Source: Thelonectria olida
Taxonomy: Eukaryota; Ascomycota; Sordariomycetes; Hypocreales; Nectriaceae
Reading direction: 5' to 3'
Length of the DNA stretch: 64,000 bases
Assembly: GCA_020736575.1 (NCBI GenBank)
Contig: JAGPYM010000022.1
Coordinates: forward strand, 124,001-188,000
In this document: positions 33,384-44,273 of the stretch, piece by piece
How the letters are laid out: the number at the start of each line of letters is the position of its first letter
Numbering within the stretch: position 1 is the stretch's first letter
Program-made: the position numbers and the translations under genes
Notes under the pieces: model-generated
The model's input: the letters and a program-made list of their open reading frames with translations, nothing else
Told to the model about the DNA's origin: nothing
Database searches by the model: none

Positions 33384-34643
33384 ATGACAATGAATCTAAA
33401 CAACGGCAGCTCCCAGATCCTGGCTCCGGTATCAAACAGGGCGGCGCCTAGCATGCGGAACCCTGACTCTCTGAGTCTATCTGATGCCCATGCGCCAGCA
33501 CAGAGCGAGCGCGAGCGCGCCTCTCCGGTCGGTGAAAACGGTACAGAGATGGTATGCTATTTATTACTGATTGCGAATGCCTTTGCTGACAAGATGAATT
33601 AGTTACATGCAGCTGTATCAGAATTCATCCGGCCCACAGCCTTGGACACACTTGATCGCGATCTCTGGGCTGCAGGCCAATCCATTACAGCATCTCGTCG
33701 AGAGCGAATGGCCATTTATCGTGCCCTCGACGACGCCACTGCAGCACGAGCTAGTCTGGAGCGCAGTGCTGCCGCTAGCTGGAAGAAATACGATCGGGCA
33801 AAATTGGAATACCATCAGCTATTCGGACACTACAAGACGCTCTATGAACAGCATGAGAGCCTGAAAAAACGACATGACCATGTCTGTGGTAACCTCACCA
33901 AAGCTATAGAGGATCAGAGAAGGCTCCAAGCCACCTCAATTACTTTAGAGGATGATAGAGCTCTCAAAGAAGCTCTTGAGCTCGAGCTCCAGCAATCAAA
34001 AGACGAGCTGGCAACACTCGAGGACTGGAAGTGCCAGGAACTTCAGTCTCGTGACAACACCATTGATAAGCTCCAAGGAGACATCCAAATGAAAGATGCC
34101 CAGCTGTCGCACTTCGCTGAGAAGCTGGAGTCGCTAGAACAGCAGCAGAATCAGATCTTTATGGAAAGCATAGAAGACTGCGAGATCAAGGATGCCGAAA
34201 TTTCAAGGCTCCAGACAGAAAGCGCTACCCACGGACAGGCTCTGGACCAACAACGTGACCAAGTGGTTGCTCTTTCATCTGAACTTGAGTCAGCGCAGTT
34301 GTTCATCCAAGCTCTCCAGAAGCTCCAAAACGAGATGGAAGAGACACATTCGCAGGCTCTTCAGCACCTCCAGTATGAGAATGATAACCTCAAGGAAAGT
34401 CTAGAGGTGACAAGATCAAATGGTCAAATAGAGACCAACGATCAGGTTGTTAGTACACAAGCTGAAACTGAGTTGGAATTGCTGCGCAACGACCATACGT
34501 CCCTAATGCAACAACTCGAGACCGTAAAGAAGACCCTTCTTGCGCGTTTCTCTGGCCTTCATGATAATCTTGATAACCTATCGTCTGTCTTGGGCGAAAA
34601 TGGAGAGCAGAAAAAGGGAAAAAAGAGAAAAGTGACTAAATGA
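33384..34643 (+). CDS. Coiled-coil protein, 402 aa (paralogue family member A)
   Basis: Exons 33384-33551 and 33603-34643 join in phase 0 over a 51-nt intron. Exon 1 is Ser/Pro-rich and disordered. Exon 2 begins with a conserved module (DRDLWAAGQSIT...ALDDATAARASLERSAA...KKYDRAKLEYHQLFGHY) and then continues as a long Glu/Gln/Leu-rich coiled coil to residue about 385, ending in a lysine patch (KKGKKRKVTK). The module aligns with the 159-aa protein at 43753-44273 and with a decayed copy at about 48180-48660, and the intron sits at the same position before the module in A and B. The role is unknown; self-assembly or scaffolding is an inference from the coil. Confidence 0.65.
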
Positions 34644-35346
34644 TTATGAAAGCAGGAAATTTTCCATCAATTTACGTGCCATGTAGTTGAGTTAGTTTGA
34701 TATATGGATATTCTTTGGTAGAGAGAGTTGACGCGCTCGGGAGTGCTGTATTGAGGATAATTATATCTGTTTATCTAGTTCTTTCTTCTATTTTTGATGC
34801 TATAGTTAACCAATTGCCCGATCTTAAAGTACTTTTTAAGACTCACCCCTTGTGTACTTAAAACTCCGAGATATTCCATTCACTTAAACTATTGCCTCCT
34901 CCTTTAAAACTCCCATAAGACATGTTCTTAGCGCAGCAGGGGATTAAAGAACACTATATAACTGGCTACGCGAGACAGTAACATTTTATTATGTTCAAGC
35001 TAGGTTAAATCTTAGTGAGAGACTTTAAAATAGTAGGATACTAGCCTTGTTGCCAGTATCTGAATTGCTCTCCAGTGCTGCGATGTCAGCCCAAGCGAGA
35101 CACCCACGTTATTTCTTTGAGCCCAAGATTAGGCTCGGTAATCGGTAGTTTGCGTAAATTACAGCAATTCTTGTGTTAGTTCCTTATTTAGCTCTTTGTT
35201 CCCAAATTTGGGCACTGCATGTAAGTGGCCTAAAATAGGGACACAGAGAGAGGATAATAATACGCGCACGCATGTAAAGATCCCTCATTTTCTCACTTAA
35301 CACATGAATCAAATTCATTAGTTATCTAATAGTCGTTTCCAGAACA
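34644..35346. other. Intergenic, no gene recognised
   Basis: AT-rich with a palindromic CCCAAATTTGGG near 35202. No gene was recognised. Confidence 0.5.
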
Positions 35347-36549
35347 ATGCAGCCAACACCCACCGGGTTCTTCGGGCTAATGCCGAACGAGCTTATCCTC
35401 CAGCTGGTTGCTGTATTGCCAATTACAGATGTTTTGTCTCTGAAACTTGCCACACATAACCTTTTTTCGGTTTTAGGACAACGAATTGAACCTTCCAAAT
35501 ACATTCAGGGCACTGGCCCTTTCACCAATAGTCATCAACTATTGGAAACAATGGCCATCCATGGTGCTGTGCTCTCTGGGTCTAGAGCTCTGGAGTATTT
35601 CGTCCCAGGGTCTACCACAGATGAATCTGACTGGGATTTCTATGTCCCTCCTGTGCTATCCTCGGTAATAGCAGTTAAAAACGCTTTGGAGCGGTCGGGG
35701 GTGACGTTTGAATCCAGTCTATCAAAGGCTGCCCGTCAGCTGAGAGAGAAATCATGCGCTACCCTGAACCGGAATCAAATTATTTCTATTGCCTACGAAG
35801 CATTCTTTAACACACGCTCTTGGTCCCGCGAGGAAAGAATAGTAATCGATGCCGTCCAATACACATACCCAGATATGCGGGATATAATAGCGCACATTCG
35901 AGTGGACGGCTCGGTTCGATGGATGGATAGTCTTGTCCCTATAACAATTCAGTGCTGCGGCTCTGTGTCCTTCCCAGACCCTCAGCAAACACGGAACCAT
36001 AGTTATCCGGACGGCATAACCGCAAAGGTTTTAAATGGAACGGCCCGTAAGAACAACAGGACTGTCTCTGTACAGCTGGTAATCGGGACAATCGACCCCC
36101 GGCGGATCTCTGTAGCTGATCCACTGTTCCAGACAGTATTCAGGAGCGTTTTTTCATTCTATGGTAGCCATGTGCAGTGCATCTTAACGAAACACGCCGC
36201 TTTACATATGTACTATAGGCTCGCGCTTAAGAAGATGGCATATCGCTGGCATGTCCCCGATGCCATACAGGAGAAGGCAGAAGCCGCGGTTCAAAAGTAT
36301 ATCTCCCGTGGATTTGAGTTCAAGGCGGCTGCCGAAGATGATCAATGGCTTCTTCGCTCAGCGCAAGACAACGATTCCTGTTTTATTGAGCTGGAGACTG
36401 ACGACTGCTATTCCCCTTCTCTTTCGCAAATCAAGGGACTTCGATGGCGTCACACGCGAGAAATCATCCGGCCATCTTTACAGCCTACAACGGTAGATGC
36501 GCGGCACGAGTTGCTCTATTTTGGTGTGATTAGTAGGGGGTGTATCTAG
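35347..36549 (+). CDS. F-box-like protein with nucleotidyltransferase-fold signature, 400 aa
   Basis: Single-exon frame from an ATG at 35347. Residues 8-48 (GFFGLMPNELILQLVAVLPI, then SLKLATHNLFSVLG) have the length and Leu/Pro spacing of an F-box, which would dock Skp1 in an SCF ubiquitin ligase. Residues 76-100 read LSGSRALEYFV...SDWDFYV: a Gly-Ser followed by Asp-x-Asp, the metal-binding signature of the polymerase-beta nucleotidyltransferase fold (G78-S79, D95, D97). The rest is mixed and includes a second hydrophobic block (ADPLFQTVFRSVFSFYGSHVQ). Fungal genomes hold families of similar F-box/NTase-like proteins without known function. Whether it transfers nucleotides or only keeps the fold cannot be seen; a third Asp could not be assigned. 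Confidence 0.6.
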   Translation: MQPTPTGFFGLMPNELILQLVAVLPITDVLSLKLATHNLFSVLGQRIEPSKYIQGTGPFTNSHQLLETMAIHGAVLSGSRALEYFVPGSTTDESDWDFYVPPVLSSVIAVKNALERSGVTFESSLSKAARQLREKSCATLNRNQIISIAYEAFFNTRSWSREERIVIDAVQYTYPDMRDIIAHIRVDGSVRWMDSLVPITIQCCGSVSFPDPQQTRNHSYPDGITAKVLNGTARKNNRTVSVQLVIGTIDPRRISVADPLFQTVFRSVFSFYGSHVQCILTKHAALHMYYRLALKKMAYRWHVPDAIQEKAEAAVQKYISRGFEFKAAAEDDQWLLRSAQDNDSCFIELETDDCYSPSLSQIKGLRWRHTREIIRPSLQPTTVDARHELLYFGVISRGCI

Positions 36550-37947
36550 GTCTCTTCATAATGTGTTTTGATGTCAGCGCTTTCATTGTTCGCATCATTG
36601 AGAGCCTTGTTCTTAAGCATCTCAATATTGAGTACATACCCGGCTTTGCCAAACAAACCTGGTATATAAAGTCTCCCCCGGGAGCGAGCATCTGACCGCG
36701 GCAGAATTCCTGAAGCGAGCAGTATCATTAAGGCTACCATTTTTAGATCCCTGAAGAAGCGTCGTTGGCATGAGTGCCGCGCATGAAAGCCGACGCGTGC
36801 GTGAGATAAGATTATCACGTGCGTGCAGAAGGATGCGAAGAGGCTATAGCACATGACACATGCATTGAGATCCCCGGCAAATGAGACTGCAAGGAACTGA
36901 CGGACTCAGAAGCCGTATCGACCGGATGATGCAACCCCACCATTAGCAAGTCATCCGGGGCACTTGAAGAGGACGGGATGGTGACATCGCCGAACAAGGC
37001 GCCCGCTCCCTCGATTTGCCTGGGCAGGGCCTCCCATCTATTTCCAGGCCAGAAGACGAATGCCGTCTAGCCACTGATTGTGGAAATTGCCCCACCTCTG
37101 GAAGTCGAGGCACCACATCCCTGCTTCCGCAACTTCCGCAACCCATGGATTGCTGCGCCACGTGAGTGTTGCAGCGTATTCTGATTCGTTTCCGTTCCCT
37201 TGGGACCAATTAGAATCATCAGATTAAACGCCAGGCTTTTGGGGGTCTTTTCAAAGTGGAAGCATAAACCGACGTGTTATAAGCGAAACTCTTGGCAATA
37301 TGTTTTGGTGCCGAAAAGGCCCGACGCATCACATATTGGGAAGGCGTGCTTTTGACGTTTTCTTTTGTTAGCTGAATTTCAGAATTAAGTTAGTCGCCCT
37401 TTTAAGATGACGGCATTTTATCTACTCCTTATCAGCTATTCTGAGCCATCTTTCCTGAACCAAGGTCATCCAGACAAGAGTTTTGAGCGAGAGCTTTAAA
37501 TATAGAAGTTAAACATAGCTAAAGGCAGATTCTATTAATTGACATGTGAATAGAAGGATTGTGTAACCAACTATTCGAGCTTCCTAGCTTACGAATAAGA
37601 CGTTCCGAGAAGGCAAGTCCGTTAGGCTGAAAATGCCTAATATAAAGTCGTTGGACAACTTTGTGTTGCATCATAGTGGAGAGGCTGCGAGCTCGTCGGC
37701 GTTGCAACTGAATCCATGCTTAGTTTAACAGGTTAGGGTCAGTTTTAAGTGCTCGCAGCCGCTGGTGCTTTTCCTCGTAACCAACCCGACATCACCCCAT
37801 CCCACCACCTCTTTGCCATGTACGACATATAAATACATCATTTGGCCCAGGCTGAGCTAGATAAACGGTAGCCCTGCTGTTGTTCTGAGTCAACCCTGGT
37901 CTGTTACTCGTCATCAGGTCACTGTGTTCTCAGATAACTGCACCATC
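36550..37947. other. Intergenic, no gene recognised
   Basis: 1.4 kb with only short frames. A minus-strand frame around 36546-36740 begins with a hydrophobic stretch but is too short to support. Confidence 0.5.
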
Positions 37948-38491
37948 ATGGCGAGTCCACAGGCGCGTGCCAGCCGGACTTCCGCCAATGCTGACAGCTG
38001 CCCCCATGTCACATCCCGAACTCAAGAGAAAGCCCACGATACCACCACTCCAACTTTTATAGGATATTTGCTGGTGAGGCACAATTCCGCATAGTACGAC
38101 CGTCGTTGACTCTTTGAAGGAAAGCTTTATGCAATTTAGCGAAGCCTTTGAGATCTTTTTTAAGAATGACCCAATTAGGAGTCACCCCCTGGGCGCAACA
38201 TTGATATCACAATTGAGATTTTTCATCAATCAGTTCCATAAAATGGTTGAAGCTCAGGAAAAACTTCTGGAGGAACTCGAGGCAACCCAGAAAGCCTTGG
38301 CGCAGAAAGATAAGGCTCTCGAGCGGATTATTGACTCATATGGCGAGGGCCAAGTTGCTATGAATCAGACAACAGTAGCATCGGGCTTGAGAAACCTTGG
38401 TTCTAATACTAGGCTGGGCCGCCTTGGGGAGAGGAAGATCTTGGCACAGCAACAGGGTTACAGTGAGGATGGCGCGCCAGAGTGGATTTAG
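37948..38491 (+). CDS. Small coiled-coil hypothetical protein, 165 aa
   Basis: Exons 37948-38073 and 38120-38491 join in phase 0 across a 46-nt intron with a TTGAC branch-like site. Exon 1 is Ser/Thr/Ala-rich. Exon 2 starts with an amphipathic segment (FMQFSEAFEIFFKNDPI) and a heptad coil (MVEAQEKLLEELEATQKALA, KDKALERII), then a polar tail. It has the same general architecture as other coiled-coil orphans in this window: a disordered short first exon, an intron, then a coil. Function is unknown. Confidence 0.55.
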
Positions 38492-39366
38492 GGGCCTTGA
38501 TAATTCGGGGTAGTCAACATTACATGCGACATTTCTTACATGTAGCAAACTTTTCAGCATTGCCGTTGGAATCCCGCTTATTTCCCGTATGTTCCCCCGC
38601 CGCATTGACCATGACCCCGGAGGATTGACATGGGATTCACGGTGGAGAACATATCAGACTCCACTCTGGCTCCATTAAGCCTTCAAAACAGAAGAGCAAC
38701 CAACGCAGAGAACCAACGCAGAGTTACATTAAGCGTCCGGATGTGCGTTGACTGAATGCCTGATTAACCAAATATTGATTACCTCCCGGCTTTGCCTGTT
38801 GATTTTCTGTGGCCGGTAAGTTTACCCCCTTTCTTCGTTAATTTTAGTTTTAAGTTTCAATACAGGACCGAATGCGAACCAACGCGTCCTGCATCTCCGT
38901 TCATCCAACAGAAGTTCCCTCATAATAGTACTTCCAGCAGAGGTTAGGTGCTGTGGCTGTGTCTTAAATCACTAAAAGATTGTCCAGGCAAGCAAGGTTA
39001 TTTGTAAACTTTAGCCCTCCTCCCATCCCGTTCGTCAGCTCCACTGGGAACGATGTGACAGGAATGCAAACAGCTTCCTGTCACAAAGCCTTGATTTAGT
39101 CCAGTTCTTGCGTCCAGAAATAGATTGAGAACAACAGGGGTTATAGGATGCAGCAGATGTAGACACTACTGGGTCCCATACACCCTTCTCAAGGTATGAA
39201 AGCGGCTGTGCATCAAACGAAGAGGGTAGATGTGGAGACAGTATGCTGAGGTGAATCCTGGTTCCATAACCAAGTGCACGGCAGGTATAAACAGAGACGT
39301 GAAGCAAAATTAAAACCTAAGTCTTTGACGCACACTTCGATCCAAACGCACTACAGTGTACTTCTT
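38492..39366. other. Intergenic, no gene recognised
   Basis: No conserved element. A direct repeat AACCAACGCAGAG occurs twice at about 38698-38722. Confidence 0.45.
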
Positions 39367-40353
39367 ATGACCATGGTCATGACTACGCTTCCGGCGTGTG
39401 TCCTATCTGACATGTACAATTTTCCTGATTCTTCAGTCTTTTTGTTCCACTGCGGTGCGAAGGTCTTTTTCCAGTTCATCATTGGCGATCTCCCGATCCA
39501 ATGGGTGCCCTTCATCGACGGCCCTATTTACGTGAATGATGCGGTTGGGATGCCAATGAATTCTTTCAACTACCCACTTTGTCCCCACCAGAATCTTTTC
39601 ACCCAGATTGTTCCATTATGGTGTTTGAGCCAGAAAAGAACACCGTTGACCCCATGCTGGCTCGTTGTGCAGGCGGACATCAGTAGGGACAGCGTGTCTC
39701 AGCCAGTTGTCAAGTGGGCTCGCGAGATACGATTGAGCCAAGCGATCGGCCCACGTCGGTCTGTGGATGGGCCGCGAATGCCTCCTTTCAGCAATCAAGG
39801 TGCACTACCCGATGGTTTGCCTCCACCTCGATCGAATGAGCTTCTGTTACCTAACCAGTTGCACCCTGCAAATTCCTATCCGCCCCATTCCCAAGGCCAC
39901 GACTTGGGTCCGTCACAGGCGTGCGACATATGTACATCGCCGCCCTTGGCCCAGTTGCCATCTACTCCCGCAAACTCTACAGTTGACTGCAGCGGACCTC
40001 AATCTCCATCGGCACTTTTGTCAGACGACAATCCCCATCTCACCAAGGGCTCTGACATAATGGGTTCCCTTGCTATAGCACCTCTAGGCCCAATAGCACC
40101 CGCTAGAAATCGCGTCGTGAAGAACCGAAGCATCGCTAAGAAAACCAGCCGCAAGAGACCCAATACTAGGACCAACGGCCCGAAAGGTGATAAATTGGTA
40201 AAGCTCTCCTCTACCACTATTTGCAATTATCTCGCTGACTGTAAGTCTAGGTACCCAAGCCAACCAAATCCCAGCTTCCTCAACCACCGGCTGAAGAGGA
40301 GGGCAAAGGGAATGCGGCGGACGAGGGGGAGTTGGAAGAAGTTGAGGAGGTGA
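39367..40353 (+). CDS. Hypothetical protein with basic C-terminus, 328 aa
   Basis: Frame from the first ATG at 39367. The N-terminal 110 residues are hydrophobic/aromatic and Cys-containing. The middle is Pro/Ser/Asn-rich and probably disordered. The C-terminal 70 residues are strongly basic (NRSIAKKTSRKRPNTRTNGPK and KRRAKGMRRTRGSWKKLRR), suggestive of nuclear or nucleic-acid contact. Near the 3' end a GTAAGT at about 40240 and an acidic open frame (EELEEVEEVKQMNEMKEVK) in another phase suggest an alternative spliced end, but no splice pair tried keeps the frame. The family is not recognised. Confidence 0.4.
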   Translation: MTMVMTTLPACVLSDMYNFPDSSVFLFHCGAKVFFQFIIGDLPIQWVPFIDGPIYVNDAVGMPMNSFNYPLCPHQNLFTQIVPLWCLSQKRTPLTPCWLVVQADISRDSVSQPVVKWAREIRLSQAIGPRRSVDGPRMPPFSNQGALPDGLPPPRSNELLLPNQLHPANSYPPHSQGHDLGPSQACDICTSPPLAQLPSTPANSTVDCSGPQSPSALLSDDNPHLTKGSDIMGSLAIAPLGPIAPARNRVVKNRSIAKKTSRKRPNTRTNGPKGDKLVKLSSTTICNYLADCKSRYPSQPNPSFLNHRLKRRAKGMRRTRGSWKKLRR

Positions 40354-41399
40354 AGCAGATGAATGAGATGAAGGAGGTGAAGTAGGAATGCTGAGAGCCG
40401 AGTGTTTAGAGAATATGTGATAAAGCTTAGAGATCTCATTCATTAGTATTAGGAACTATTAATTACAGTAACTATATATCATGACGCTTGTCTCGTATCA
40501 ATACAGGGCGAAGTCGGTTCGGGAACCACTTCTAGGACTCATCCTGAGAGCATTGCTAGGGCTCAATCGGATTCATGCCGGAGATCGCGAAGAAGACGTG
40601 CGCGATCCTGACGAGCTCTATTAATCGTTTGGGAGACATCCCAAAGCTCACGATCCAGTGGATCCACAGGCCCTGATCTGAGGGATCCTAGCGTGGATGT
40701 ATTTGTCTAGCCCATCCCCATCAGTATGTGCGTTATCGTCGAAAGGAATTAACTTACCGCCCCTTCTATGTCCTTGCCTTGAGCCTCAAACGAGGTGATG
40801 GACGGTTCGAAAATTCCTGCGCTTGTAGTAGGTACTCTCGAGCAAGCAGCGGGAACCATCATCTGAGGCTCATTCCAGTCTGGCTGGGTTGTCATGACTG
40901 ATACTCTGCAGGTATTCAACTGCTGATAACTCGGACTGTAGGAGAGTGAATACTAATCCCTAAGAATGAACGGGACTTAAAACGTCTGATATTTACTACC
41001 AGCCTTTCTCTCCTTCTCTAGGTAAGCGAAGCGGTATCAACTTCAATCGGCGTCACAATGCTAGTAGCTTCTAAGAATAGGTTTAATCAAATCTGGAGAC
41101 GTGGGTGCAACCAAACTGAAGCTGAATGTACGGTAGTGCACTCGCATTACTGCTATGCAACGAGTCTACTACATACATAACGATTCTCATTCTCCTAGAG
41201 AAGAAAGAAGCTCCGAAACCTCCGGGACCGAAGCATCTAAACTAACATCGATCCGGAGTGCGAGAAATTTTGAGTGTGTGGCTCCCGTTCGGGGGTCTCG
41301 GCCCCGATTGACCACACGACCAGTAGGCCGCCGGTTTTGAATAACCAAACACTCACAAACAAAATCGAGACTTATGCAGACAACTAAACCTATTTCAGA

Positions 41400-41438
<39 letters not shown>

Positions 41439-42238
41439 GGAAGTTGGTGACGCCTGCGGCTGGCTGGACACATCTTCTGCCTATCTCTTGCCCGAGTACA
41501 GTACTCATACATACTGTACGACTGTCTTCAGTCCAAACAAGGTTCATTTGGCACTGTATGAGATGAACTACTGCCTTAGCTATCCTAGGGTTACATACGA
41601 AGAAACGTGCTAGCGCGGAGCGGGAGCATTCATTAGAGGAACGACCGGAGGTATCGGCCCCGTTCGGCTGTTAATGGATAGTGTGGAGCGGGTGGCTCCG
41701 AGACATTCTGCACTGCTAAGCCCACTGCTCAGCTATGGTCGATTGAAAAGACTATTGCTGCCTAATCTAAGATAGAATGCTGACTGTTATAGCGGGAGCT
41801 CAAAGGACATTATTGAGCTCCAGTCACACTACAGTACAATACTGTACACATACAAACGACAAACTAAAAAGAGAGACACTGGCTGCGAGAAACCTTTTCA
41901 CCCGAGGTGTCACAATTTGCCATACAGGCAGCTTATTATAGCAACCTGTTCGACATGAGCTAGGACTTCTGCTCTCTTTATTTTTAGTAAAAGTACCCGT
42001 TTTGCGCCGGCAATTACCACGATGCAAAACAGCCTATGCCACCTCGGAGCAGGGTTTGGCTACATATTGTTCACTAAATACTATACAGCTGTACACTGTA
42101 TTGTCCGAAACAACAATGTTTCAACCAGAAAAACGCAGCGAAATATTCAGAAAAACATTTGAACAAAGATTAAAGCAGAAATTCGTCGCGAGTATGAACA
42201 TGGGTGTGTATTTATTTAAATTACCAAGCTCTTTCTAA
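40354..42238. other. Gene-poor stretch with microsatellite and foldback-type motif
   Basis: 1.9 kb without supported genes. It contains a (CA) microsatellite at 41406-41435 and the GC-rich repeat core TTCGGGGGTCTCGGCCCCG at 41288-41306, which recurs several times to 52.3 kb. Confidence 0.5.
41406..41435 (+). repeat. (AC)15 microsatellite
   Basis: Fifteen uninterrupted AC dinucleotides. Confidence 0.95.
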
Positions 42239-42646
42239 TTACAAATTAGCTACATGCGAACCATCCCTAACTCCACGTGAGTCCGATGACTCAAAGATCC
42301 ACAACGATTTACTCTGCCTCCTAGGCTCTCTTAGAGGCTGTACCTCTAACCTAAATGCCAATAGGCTGGTGTCGCGAAACTGAATCTTGTGTATCATCTT
42401 ATTGAAGTTTGCCTTTGCCGTCTGGAAATCGACATCATCGTAAACTCGTTCCTCGACCGAAAAGTCTGGCCCACTGAATCGGAGAATCACTCCAAAAATA
42501 GGGCAAGTCGCTGAAGCATGAACGGGCAAATCTTGGATGAGTTCCTGCAAGAGCTCGTATCTCCGGCTAGGTTGCCACGAGGTGCATCTGTAGTAGGGGG
42601 CAAGGGAAAGGACAACGGCGTATCTGAATTCAAACAATGGCATCAT
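42239..42646 (-). CDS. Hypothetical protein, 135 aa
   Basis: Frame from an ATG at 42646 (the longer frame starts with GTG). The composition is protein-like, with a block CPIFGVILRFSGPDFSVEER then DVDFQTAKANFNKMIHKIQF, but no family is recognised. It sits in a repeat-rich area. Could be a 3' exon of a larger gene. Confidence 0.35.
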   Translation of the reverse strand: MMPLFEFRYAVVLSLAPYYRCTSWQPSRRYELLQELIQDLPVHASATCPIFGVILRFSGPDFSVEERVYDDVDFQTAKANFNKMIHKIQFRDTSLLAFRLEVQPLREPRRQSKSLWIFESSDSRGVRDGSHVANL

Positions 42647-42860
42647 TGTGGATTGCCCAGCGATACTAGGCACCACCTTGAATTACTGCCCGTTTGGCTA
42701 AGGAAAATTGTAGCGGAGGGGGGTTGAAAGATGCGAGGCAAAGCTGACATCAAATAGGCCAGACTAAAGATGCTCTGTCTGAAACGAAAGTCCACGCATA
42801 GGGCCGCCAAACCTATAAAGTCCACAGGATGCGTATTAGATGCAGCTTCCTTTTAGGGAC

Positions 42861-43010
42861 TCCGGCCCGGCCCCGCCCTGGGAGCGACGGTGCGGGGCAG
42901 GGCGGGGCCGAGACCCCCGAGAGTTAGCTATACTAATTATTGAGAGGATGCATAAGCCTAGCGACCTAGGCAGTATCTTTATCCTAAGCCTGTGCCTACT
43001 GTACTGTAAT
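42861..43010 (+). repeat. Dispersed repeat with GC-rich foldback core (copy near 42.9 kb)
   Basis: Left arm at 42861-42880 and right arm at 42898-42921 share CGGCCCCGCCCTG as an inverted repeat. From GCCGAGACCCCCGAGAG onward it resembles 50953-51055; the differences in the first 30 bases are mostly C/T and G/A changes. Confidence 0.6.
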
Positions 43011-43249
43011 ATTAGGTTTCCACTGCATTGCAACGATCTGGTCGGTTCCCAACTGTAGACTAGACTGTTCTAGGTTTATGTTGGCAGAGAGGTCAGGGCG
43101 TTAACGGTTTCTGAGCAATAACACGGGTGTTACGTCTGGTAATGTGCTTAAAGGTATTGCGTGTAACCAAGTTGTATTGAAAGCTGAGGTAGCTGTGTCT
43201 ATATAATATGCAAATGGAGGTGGTTTATATACTAGTTTACTAGTTTGGG

Positions 43250-43500
43250 GGATCACGGTGGTTCACTAATTGAACTTCGTGATCCGTCTGGTGGTTCGCG
43301 ATGGTTCACTAGTGACCCGGCGTGAACCCTCTTATGATTGGCGGAAAGAGTGGGGTAGCTTTCTGTCGCGCTAGACCGCTTAGGCTTACACCTGTACGGG
43401 CCGCGACATGCATGGTGGCACAATCGAGCACCCTTCAGTTTGAATCACCTCGATCCTGGATCACCATGGTCCCGCAATCCTAGTGATCCGTCCCCTCACG
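43250..43500. repeat. Cluster of short dyads
   Basis: GGATCACG (43250-43257) faces CGTGATCC (43278-43285) with inner GTTCA/TGAAC pairing. GGTTCAC (43303-43309) faces GTGAACC (43322-43328). Further GATCC/GGATC and GTGATCC copies follow to about 43490. The region could fold into several hairpins. Confidence 0.6.
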
Positions 43501-43752
43501 TATTATATATAAATACACTCCTTTACAGTAGAACATTAGATAGATTACAGCTTATCCTATAATAAGTCACGGACCTTCCAGAGGATTCCCCACTTGTAAC
43601 ATTTTTAATTACTTTATATATACTGCCTGCCTGCTATAAGTAGACCCCTAATGCACTTACTCAGCTTCATTATACATATGCTAAATATATGAAGCTGGAG
43701 TGACTTGAACCTCTCTTAGCACACATTTCCCAGTGAGCCTTCCTTTAGCACC

Positions 43753-44273
43753 TTATGAAGATGTATCAAGACGTGCTTCTAGTGCTGAGAGCTCATTCTT
43801 TACCCGCTGGAGCTCAAAATCGGCCTCCTTTCTGAGAATCCTTTCGCTCTCAAGTGCAGACTTGATAGCTTGAAGTTCACCGTGATTTTTCAATGCTCTC
43901 ACAAGGTTGCTATAGATATGAGAATATTGGCTTTGCAGCTCGTAGTGTTCCTGTTCCAGCTGCGCATACTTCTTTCCAATCCAAGCAACACGGCGCTCCA
44001 GTTCGTGCCATGCTGTATTAGCTTCGCTAAGAGCAGTGCGGCCCATCTGGATAGAATGCACCGCAAGCCAAAGATTGTAGTCCACTGGGTTCGCATTTTG
44101 TGGCCAACTGACGTCCGGCGCAGCCGCATGCTCCTGACTCATCTCGTCAGCCGAATGCTCATCGTCGTGGGGACATCACCTACAGTATGCTCTAGCTGCC
44201 CCGGGTCCTCCATTCTGTTAATAGAGGAAATGCGTTGAGAATCTGAATGTATCCGAGTTGGGGACTCCTCCAT
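43753..44273 (-). CDS. Coiled-coil protein, 159 aa (paralogue family member B)
   Basis: Minus-strand exons 44273-44184 and 44142-43753 join in phase 0 across a 41-nt intron with a CGGCTGACGAG acceptor region. Exon 1 is short and polar. Exon 2 carries the module shared with the 402-aa protein: NLWLAVHSIQMGRTALSEAN, then ELERRVAWIGKKYAQLEQEH, then ALESERILRKEADFELQ, ending in coil. It lacks the long downstream coil of member A. The intron is at the same place before the module. A third, decayed copy lies at about 48.2-48.7 kb. Confidence 0.6.

Larger units (their letters stand above)
42647..43752. other. Repeat-rich intergenic stretch
   Basis: Holds a GC-rich foldback (42861-42921) and a cluster of short dyads (43250-43500). 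No gene was recognised. Confidence 0.5.

Noticed and set aside
36546..36854. Minus-strand frame with a hydrophobic, signal-like stretch (MVALMILLASGILPRSDA)
   Set aside because: The remaining mature part is under 50 residues without a Cys pattern or domain; too weak to call a secreted protein.
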